Origin: DASZZX01 sp036260415
Lineage (GTDB): Bacteria; Actinomycetota; Nitriliruptoria; Nitriliruptorales; JAHWKO01
Assembly (NCBI GenBank): GCA_036260415.1
Contig: DASZZX010000349.1
Location: 1-6,706 of the forward strand
Direction: 5' to 3'
DNA: 6,706 nt
Every line of letters starts with the position of its first letter. Position 1 is the stretch's first letter. A model generated the notes under the pieces. The model was not told the origin of the DNA, searched no databases, and worked only from the letters and a program-made list of their open reading frames with translations. Below, in pieces: positions 1 through 4,290 of the stretch. Made by a program: the position numbers and the translations under genes.

Positions 1-98
1 GCGCCGCTCCATCAGCCCGCGGGCGGACCCGTGGGACCGCCGCGGCACATGTGGCCCGGGGCGGCAGTGCACCTCACGACGGAGCACCCGGAGGGCCC

Positions 99-338
99 AT
101 GGGAGCGGACCCCACACTCCCCGGCGTCATCGATCTCGCCTCCCTTCGCGAGGAGCTCTTGCAGAGCGCTTTCCTCTTCGAGGAGCCCCAGGCGTACTCG
201 GCAGGGGTCGAGGATGCGCTTCAGGCGGTGGAGCGCGCGTTCAACGGTCGTGACGTCCACGCGAGCGGCCGGCGGCGGCGGCCACGGGTAGGAACACGCC
301 GCCCACGGCCAGGGTCGACAGGTTCCCCGACTCGCTGA
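99..338 (+). CDS. Hypothetical small protein, uncertain
   Basis: This is a 79-codon reading frame whose family I do not recognise. Residues 1 to about 50 look protein-like: acidic and amphipathic, with GC at roughly 83% of third positions, better than the opposite strand over the same bases. The last 25 or so residues are Arg/Pro/Gly-rich and look like read-through beyond a natural end. The ATG at 99 has GGAGGG just upstream at 90-95, but the spacing of 3 nt is short. The frame is also open back to the left edge, with a GTG at 51, so this could be the 3' end of a gene starting outside the window. It runs towards the decayed acetyltransferase on the other strand. It may not be a gene. Confidence 0.3.
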   Translation: MGADPTLPGVIDLASLREELLQSAFLFEEPQAYSAGVEDALQAVERAFNGRDVHASGRRRRPRVGTRRPRPGSTGSPTR

Positions 339-367
339 CGGGTGGTGCGCACGTCGCGGGCGCAGGT

Positions 368-766
368 CCGTTCGCGCTCGAGGATCGCGCACACGCGCAC
401 TCGACCGTCCACTCGCCACCTGCCACCCGCTCTCGACGTGGTGGGCCTCCCGCCGCATCCCCAGCCTCTCCAGGACCGACACCGAGGCGGTGTGGCGAGG
501 ATCGCAGTCGGCGATCACCCGGTGCGTCCCGCGCTGGAAGAAGAGGTAGTCGAGCAAGGCCGCGAGCGCTTCCGTCGCGTACCCGCGTCGCTGAGCTGGC
601 GGTGCGAGGCTGACACCGACGGAGGCCATGTCCGGGTGATGTGCATCGACGGAGGCGGCCAGGTCACCGACATGGGCACTTGAGCGCGCCTGCGCGAGGG
701 CGAACTGGACCACTGGCCGGGCGTGTCAGGATCGGCATCGGCGAGGTCGCCAGCGTCAGGGACCAT
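368..766 (-). pseudogene. Decayed RimJ/RimL-type GNAT acetyltransferase remnant
   Basis: Conserved GNAT segments are spread over three reading frames. Reading leftwards, a frame with ...DPDTPGQW ends near 710. It continues in another frame as VQFALAQARSSAHVGDLAA, the acetyl-CoA-binding motif QRRGYATEA, and SVLERLGMRREAHHVESGW, ending near 423. The C-terminal strand appears in shifted frames as GGEWTVE (to about 400) and then VCAILERER (to about 368). RimJ/RimL-like enzymes normally have these segments in one frame and this order, ending near an A(I/V)LxREW-like tail. Each break fits one missing base, although the last two could be read as a single shift. The usual first ~60 residues (substrate-side helices) are absent, because the intact acetyltransferase gene ends at 776. 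The Asn usual in DPxNxxS is His (DPRHTAS). Neighbouring genes are clean, which favours real decay over sequencing error. The original substrate is unknown. Confidence 0.8.
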
Positions 767-775
767 CGGCGACGC

Positions 776-1306
776 CTACCAGTCGTCGCCGCTGCGCGCC
801 TGGCACACGATCGGATCGGTCAGTCGCAGCTCCAGGCCCGGACCGAAGCGCAACACCATGATGCCGTCGTCCTCGTCCGGAGTGCGGATGCGCTGGTCGC
901 CGTGGCGGACGAATGAGGGTCCTCGCCAGCGCTCCCATCCCAGCCGTTCGTAGAAGCCGTGCCGGCCGGTGGACAACACGCCGACCTCGAACCGGCGGCG
1001 CACCACCTCGCCGGCCTCAGTCATGGCGAGCGACCCCAGCCCCTCGCCGCGTCTGCTCGGTGCGGTCGCGACAGCCTCGACGTAGCCGCTCCGCCAAGGC
1101 CTCTCCCCGAACTCGATCGTCCGTGGCACCACCGCAGCGTGGGCGACGGCGCCCTCGTCGGTGACGAGGACGTGCCAACCGCCCAGCGCATGCTTCCAGT
1201 CGTCCTCCGAGAAGTCGCCGTCGAAGGCCTCGACCAGGAGTCGGCGGATCCGCTGCAGGACAGGCGGGGCAGCCGCCGCCGTGGTCAAGACGCGCACATC
1301 GGCCAT
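776..1306 (-). CDS. aac(2'): Aminoglycoside 2'-N-acetyltransferase-like GNAT, AAC(2')-I family
   Basis: A 176-residue cytosolic GNAT enzyme expected to move acetyl from acetyl-CoA to an amine. It matches, as I recall the sequence, mycobacterial AAC(2')-Ic (181 aa) along its whole length. Shared blocks are GDFSEDDWKHALGGWH (28-45), AVAHAAVV (53-60), SGYVEAVA (73-80), the acetyl-CoA loop RRGEGLG (85-91), FYERLGW (118-124) and RTPDEDDG (141-148). The protein ends in GDDW, so the terminal Trp carboxylate and nearby Asp that contact aminoglycoside in AAC(2')-Ic are kept. Other counterparts are D31, D36, E77 and Y119, the last matching the proposed general acid. The ATG at 1306 gives the family length; an ATG at 1324 is an alternative and the ribosome binding site is weak. 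Members in environmental actinobacteria are usually chromosomal, so resistance in the host is not implied and the natural substrate may be a cell-wall or other amine. Confidence 0.85.
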   Translation of the reverse strand: MADVRVLTTAAAAPPVLQRIRRLLVEAFDGDFSEDDWKHALGGWHVLVTDEGAVAHAAVVPRTIEFGERPWRSGYVEAVATAPSRRGEGLGSLAMTEAGEVVRRRFEVGVLSTGRHGFYERLGWERWRGPSFVRHGDQRIRTPDEDDGIMVLRFGPGLELRLTDPIVCQARSGDDW

Positions 1307-1500
1307 GACCCGATGGTGCCGCATGGCAAGCCCGCTGCCGTCGAACGACGGTGCTTCGCCGGGAAGCGGATCGACTCCCCGCGCGAGATCAAGCTCAGTG
1401 CGGTACTTCGCACCCAGGTGTACGCGCGCGCCAGGCCGACTGTTGTCACAGCCGACCAGCACGACCAGCCCGCAGCAACCTGCAGACCCCTTCTGGTCAT
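1285..1500 (-). CDS. Possible small ORF upstream of aac(2')-like gene
   Basis: A 71-codon frame starts at the ATG at 1500, preceded by GAGG with a 5-nt spacer, a better ribosome binding site than that of the downstream acetyltransferase. It ends 22 nt inside the start of that gene in another frame, an arrangement that would allow translational coupling. The product begins MTRRGLQVAAGW, is basic overall, has a weakly hydrophobic stretch at about residues 6-26, and matches no family I know. GC at third positions is about 78%, lower than in neighbouring real genes. It could be a leader peptide, a small unknown protein or chance. Confidence 0.2.
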   Translation of the reverse strand: MTRRGLQVAAGWSCWSAVTTVGLARAYTWVRSTALSLISRGESIRFPAKHRRSTAAGLPCGTIGSWPMCAS

Positions 1501-1727
1501 CTCATCCTCACGGAGGTCACCACGACCGGCCGTGGGCACCCTGACCGTTGGCATCGCTCGGGGCCACGGCCACAGCACGAGTACCGCGTCTGCCGCCGCA
1601 CAGCCCCCAGCGGGTGCGCGATCAGACCGCAGCGGGAAACAGTGCCCCGACGGTCGGGGATGGCGTTGTAGGCCGTAGGAGTATCGCCTTGTCTGCTGTG
1701 TACCAACCGTGCGACAGGCTGCTCGTG
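1307..1727. other. Divergent intergenic region
   Basis: This 421-base spacer separates the start of the - strand acetyltransferase gene from the start of the + strand EcsC-family gene, so both promoters should lie here. I could not assign convincing -35/-10 pairs. It contains the possible small ORF described separately (from 1500 leftwards) and one perfect dyad at 1645-1659. The rest shows no recognisable gene; frames running through it give low-complexity Ala/Arg/Pro-rich translations without family character. Confidence 0.6.
1645..1659. promoter_or_regulatory. Perfect 7+1+7 dyad, candidate operator
   Basis: CCCCGAC and its exact reverse complement GTCGGGG flank a single G. The centre lies about 75 bases before the EcsC-family start codon. 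A one-base loop is too tight for an RNA hairpin, so a binding site for a dimeric regulator is the more likely reading. No regulator can be named, and short GC-only dyads arise by chance in such DNA. Confidence 0.3.
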
Positions 1728-2603
1728 ATGCCATCTGACGAAACCACGCAGAAGGCGAGCGACGGCGTCGCCAGCGCGACAGCGGATGTCGAACGGGAGG
1801 TGATCGAGCAGGCCAGAGCCTGGGCTGAGCACGAGACGGGTCTTGCAGGCAAGGCCATCGACCGGGTCAGTTCGTTCTCACGACGTCTCGTCGAAAGGGT
1901 ACTCGACACCGAACGTGGGCAGGCCGCGGTGAGGAGCACCTCCCAGTGGCTGACCCAGCGCCTCGACACGGCGGTGAAGGACATCACCAGCCAGCCGGTC
2001 GTGGAGGGGGCTGCAGCGCAACAGGCAGACCTGAAGCGGGCTGTAGGGCGCGGTGACGACGCGGCACAGCAGGTGCTGGTCCGCTACCGGCGGACCCTCA
2101 CCGTCCAGGGTGCGATCACCGGCGCGACCTCCACTAACCTCCTCATGGCGGTCGGAGCAGTCGCCGCCGACCTCGCGGTCTCGCTGTCAGGACTGCTGCG
2201 GGCGGCTGCCGAGACGTTGGCAGCCTACGGAGAGCCCGGTGACAACCTCCGTGAACTGGCCATCGCCACGGTGCACCTCTCGGGTGTCCAGGGAGCCTCC
2301 GACCGCTCTCGTGGACTGTTGAGAACCGTCAGGCAGGAACCGCCGGCCTCCGTCGACGACCGTGTGTTCGGAGTGCTCGCGGAGCAGACCGGCCTTCGGC
2401 TGGTCAACGAATCCATCGAGGCCCTGGTCCGCCGACGGGCTCAGCATCGAGCGGTCAGCGCCGTGCCCCTGCTGGGAGCTGCCACCGGTGGCGTGACCTC
2501 AGCCTGGATGGTCGACCGCACCTGCAGGACCGCACAGCAGGTCGGCCGCCTTCGCCTGCTCCGGCGGGCCGGCTCGCTCCAACCCTCCAGACTCACTCTG
2601 TGA
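1728..2603 (+). CDS. EcsC-family protein
   Basis: A 291-residue protein with the layout of the EcsC family, named after the third gene of the Bacillus subtilis ecs operon; the molecular role of the family is unknown. Residues 15-120 are mostly charged helices. Residues 126-163 form the hydrophobic Gly/Ala-rich core (QGAITGATSTNLLMAVGAVA) followed by DLAVSLSGLLRAAAETLAAYGEP, the typical EcsC block with a Tyr-Gly at its end. A second Gly-rich segment, VPLLGAATGGVTSAWMVDRT (246-265), leads into a basic tail. There is no signal peptide, so it is probably cytosolic or peripheral at the membrane. The ATG at 1728 was chosen because the 60 codons upstream in frame are low-complexity and do not look coding; a GTG at 1725 is equivalent. 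The ribosome binding site is weak. It is a single gene, convergent with the DedA-type gene. Confidence 0.8.
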   Translation: MPSDETTQKASDGVASATADVEREVIEQARAWAEHETGLAGKAIDRVSSFSRRLVERVLDTERGQAAVRSTSQWLTQRLDTAVKDITSQPVVEGAAAQQADLKRAVGRGDDAAQQVLVRYRRTLTVQGAITGATSTNLLMAVGAVAADLAVSLSGLLRAAAETLAAYGEPGDNLRELAIATVHLSGVQGASDRSRGLLRTVRQEPPASVDDRVFGVLAEQTGLRLVNESIEALVRRRAQHRAVSAVPLLGAATGGVTSAWMVDRTCRTAQQVGRLRLLRRAGSLQPSRLTL

Positions 2604-2702
2604 ACTCACCACAAACAACTCGCAAGCACGCCGCATGCCCAGCCAAACCGGACTCGCCGCCTCATAAGTGCCATCCACGAACTGCGGGGACTCAGTGCGG
2701 GG

Positions 2703-2721
2703 GCGGCCGCGACGCGGCCGC
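2703..2721. terminator. GC-rich hairpin between convergent genes
   Basis: Two copies of GCGGCCGC separated by GAC form an 8-bp perfect stem with a 3-base loop. Each copy is itself a palindrome. The site lies 100 bases past the EcsC-family stop and 29 bases past the DedA-type stop on the other strand, where a bidirectional terminator is expected. No T-run follows on either side, which is common for actinobacterial terminators but weakens the call. Confidence 0.4.
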
Positions 2722-2749
2722 AGCCTGCGGCGTCGAACGACCCGGCGGC

Positions 2750-3478
2750 TCACGCGCGACCGGATCCTCCTCGCATCCGATCCCCGGGCGCCACCACGGG
2801 CTCCGTCTCGGCCCCATTGGCGACGACCAGGCCGACCGCCAGGCAGGCCGGGCAGGTTCCTTCGCTCCACCCCCGCAGCCCCGCGTGGCGGCCACGGCGG
2901 GCGATCCACAGCCCGATCCCCACGATCACGAGCGCGGCCATCGCCAACAGCGCCGGTACGAGCGCACGCTCCACCAGCGCGTGCACGACGGGTCCCAGCG
3001 CGTAGCCGAGCAGGAGGTGAGCCTGCAGGAAGACACTGCTGCCCGCCAGCAGCCACGGTACGGCTCGTCGTGTCGCCATCCCGGTGGTCCCGGCTGCAAC
3101 CACCGTGACGGTACGGAGCCCGGGCGTGGCGCGACCGGTGACCAGTGCGGCGCTGCCGTGACGCTCCAACAACGAGGTCGCCCTAGAGATCCGGGCCTGC
3201 GAGAGACCCACTCGCGGACCCAGCCGGGTGACGATCCCCCGGCCAGGACCACGCGCCAGGAGGAACAGCGACACCGTCCCGGCGAGCGCCACCAGCTCGA
3301 CGGCCACCACGGCGACGACCGGTGCCAGCGAGCCGGCAGCGACGCGCTCGCCGATGGCGATCACGACCAGGTCGATGGGGATCGGCACGGGGACTCCGGC
3401 CTCCATCGCCGCGAGCAGGCCGAACGCCAACGGCAGCCCAGGCCCAAAGGCGGCCGCCGCGCCGCGGGGATCGGCCAT
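2750..3478 (-). CDS. DedA/VTT-type integral membrane protein
   Basis: A 242-residue, strongly hydrophobic protein resembling the DedA (VTT, SNARE-associated Golgi) family; several members act as lipid flippases or in membrane homeostasis. Visible marks are the early acidic re-entrant segment MEAGVPVPIP (25-34), and the signature region GRATPGLRTVTVVAAGTTGM (115-134) with R116, P119 and R122. Hydrophobic spans lie at about 12-42, 50-75, 137-163 and 170-193. The start at the ATG at 3478 leaves 72 nt after the ferredoxin-cyclase stop on the same strand, so it may be the last gene of that operon or have its own promoter; no clear ribosome binding site is seen. An unusual addition is the ~50-residue C-terminal tail after the last clear span, with CPAC (209-212) followed by a short hydrophobic stretch. 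Substrate is unknown. Confidence 0.75.
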   Translation of the reverse strand: MADPRGAAAAFGPGLPLAFGLLAAMEAGVPVPIPIDLVVIAIGERVAAGSLAPVVAVVAVELVALAGTVSLFLLARGPGRGIVTRLGPRVGLSQARISRATSLLERHGSAALVTGRATPGLRTVTVVAAGTTGMATRRAVPWLLAGSSVFLQAHLLLGYALGPVVHALVERALVPALLAMAALVIVGIGLWIARRGRHAGLRGWSEGTCPACLAVGLVVANGAETEPVVAPGDRMRGGSGRA

Positions 3479-3490
3479 GTCAGTGCCGCA

Positions 3491-3510
3491 CGCCCGGTCG
3501 AACCGGTGCG
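3491..3510 (-). terminator. Weak hairpin between cyclase and DedA genes
   Basis: CCGGT and ACCGG pair around CGA. Beyond a single bulged base, CGC and GCG extend the stem to 8 bp. It lies in the 72-nt gap between two same-strand genes, 13 bases before the DedA-type start. It could attenuate read-through or affect translation of that gene. No T-run follows. Confidence 0.22.
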
Positions 3511-3550
3511 ACTCGCGACACGCAGGACACGGACACCGCCGCGTCCCCCG

Positions 3551-4288
3551 TCAGCGCCAATCGACCGCGACGACCTCCACAGGATCCGAGATGCCCTTGA
3601 GGCTCACCGGTCGCGGCTCTGACACCGTGTAGCTGGCGCTGGTTGCGACCGTGCCTTTGCTGGCCAGGATCTCCCCCGCTTCGGCGAGCGCCCCGATGCG
3701 AGCCGCTTCGTGCACGCCCTTCCCGCGGAAGTTGCCGCCGACCTGTGCAGCCTCGGAAGCGTGCAGACCGATGCGGACCTGCGGAGCGAACCCGTGCTGG
3801 CGACGGTGCTCGGCGAGGCGGCGCTGGATGGCCACGGCGCAGGCGACCGCGGCCTCCGGGCTGTCGAAGCTGACGAAGAAGCCGTCGCCGGTGCTGCCGA
3901 CCTCCTCACCGTGGTGTCCGGCGAACAGCGACCGCAGCGTCTCGTCGTGCCAGCGCAGCACGTTGGTGTACGCCTCGTCGCCGATGGCCTCCAGGAGGTT
4001 GGTGGACTTCACGATGTCGGTGAACATGAAGGTCTTCATCACCCGCCGGGCAGGGCCCTGCTTGCCCCGCAGCTGCCACGGCAGCAGCTCGTCGACCTCC
4101 TCGATCTCGATCGCCTGGGTGGGGCAGGCCAGGGCGGCCTCGCGCAGCAGCTCCTCCTCGACGCTGCCGGCGTCGATGACGTCGACCTTGAACAGGTCGC
4201 CCTCGACCCAGTCGAACGCCGTTGGAGCGAGCGTGATGCAGTTGCCCGCGCCGATGCACCGGTGGCGGTCCACCCTGGCTCTGAGCAT
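3551..4288 (-). CDS. [3Fe-4S] ferredoxin fused to class III nucleotide cyclase domain
   Basis: Residues 1-64 are a complete single-cluster ferredoxin of the actinobacterial P450-partner type: C11-IGAGN-C17 and C55-P supply three cluster ligands, with Ala in place of a fourth Cys. After a linker (65-83), residues 84-245 form a class III adenylate/guanylate cyclase domain. Both metal-binding Asp are present, in FTDIVKST (D91) and STGDGFF (D135), as is the Arg of VHEAAR (R197). The domain ends with the usual LKG...W-type strand. The substrate-selecting Lys is Gly (G131), the paired Asp is Asn (N186), and the Asn of the VN motif is His (H193), a change seen in many related actinobacterial domains. 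Activity and nucleotide choice are therefore open. No membrane segment is present. The ATG at 4288 has GAGAGGA 10 nt upstream and lies 2 nt after the regulator's stop, so the pair is co-transcribed and probably translationally coupled. An internal ATG (M84) could make the cyclase part alone. Confidence 0.88.
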   Translation of the reverse strand: MLRARVDRHRCIGAGNCITLAPTAFDWVEGDLFKVDVIDAGSVEEELLREAALACPTQAIEIEEVDELLPWQLRGKQGPARRVMKTFMFTDIVKSTNLLEAIGDEAYTNVLRWHDETLRSLFAGHHGEEVGSTGDGFFVSFDSPEAAVACAVAIQRRLAEHRRQHGFAPQVRIGLHASEAAQVGGNFRGKGVHEAARIGALAEAGEILASKGTVATSASYTVSEPRPVSLKGISDPVEVVAVDWR

Positions 4289-4290
4289 GA

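Noticed and set aside
241..365. Membrane-span-like stretch on the - strand (NLSTLAVGGVFLPVAAAAG)
   Set aside because: There is no start codon in a suitable place before it, it overlaps the + strand ORF, and an Ala/Val-rich stretch is expected by chance in such GC-rich DNA.
12..367. - strand continuation of the GNAT relic's central frame to the left edge
   Set aside because: After the GNAT part this frame is basic and low-complexity; it is read-through past the frame breaks rather than a fused domain.
1307..1462. 52-codon N-terminal extension of the aac(2')-like protein with a lipobox-like LVGC
   Set aside because: A stop codon in frame just upstream leaves no room for a signal peptide, the segment has no counterpart in AAC(2') enzymes, and the ATG at 1306 gives the family length.
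1441..1470. Short direct repeat of CGACCAG in the spacer
   Set aside because: There are only two 7-base copies, with no further repeats or spacer pattern, so it is not an array or iteron set.
1548..1727. 60-codon upstream extension of the EcsC-family gene
   Set aside because: The translation is low-complexity and unlike EcsC proteins, and it crosses the candidate operator; the ATG at 1728 is a better start.
2600..3622. Long + strand frame of 340 codons
   Set aside because: It is antisense to the DedA-type gene and gives a low-complexity Arg/Pro/Gln/His-rich translation with no family character; the opposite strand encodes membrane spans and the DedA signature.
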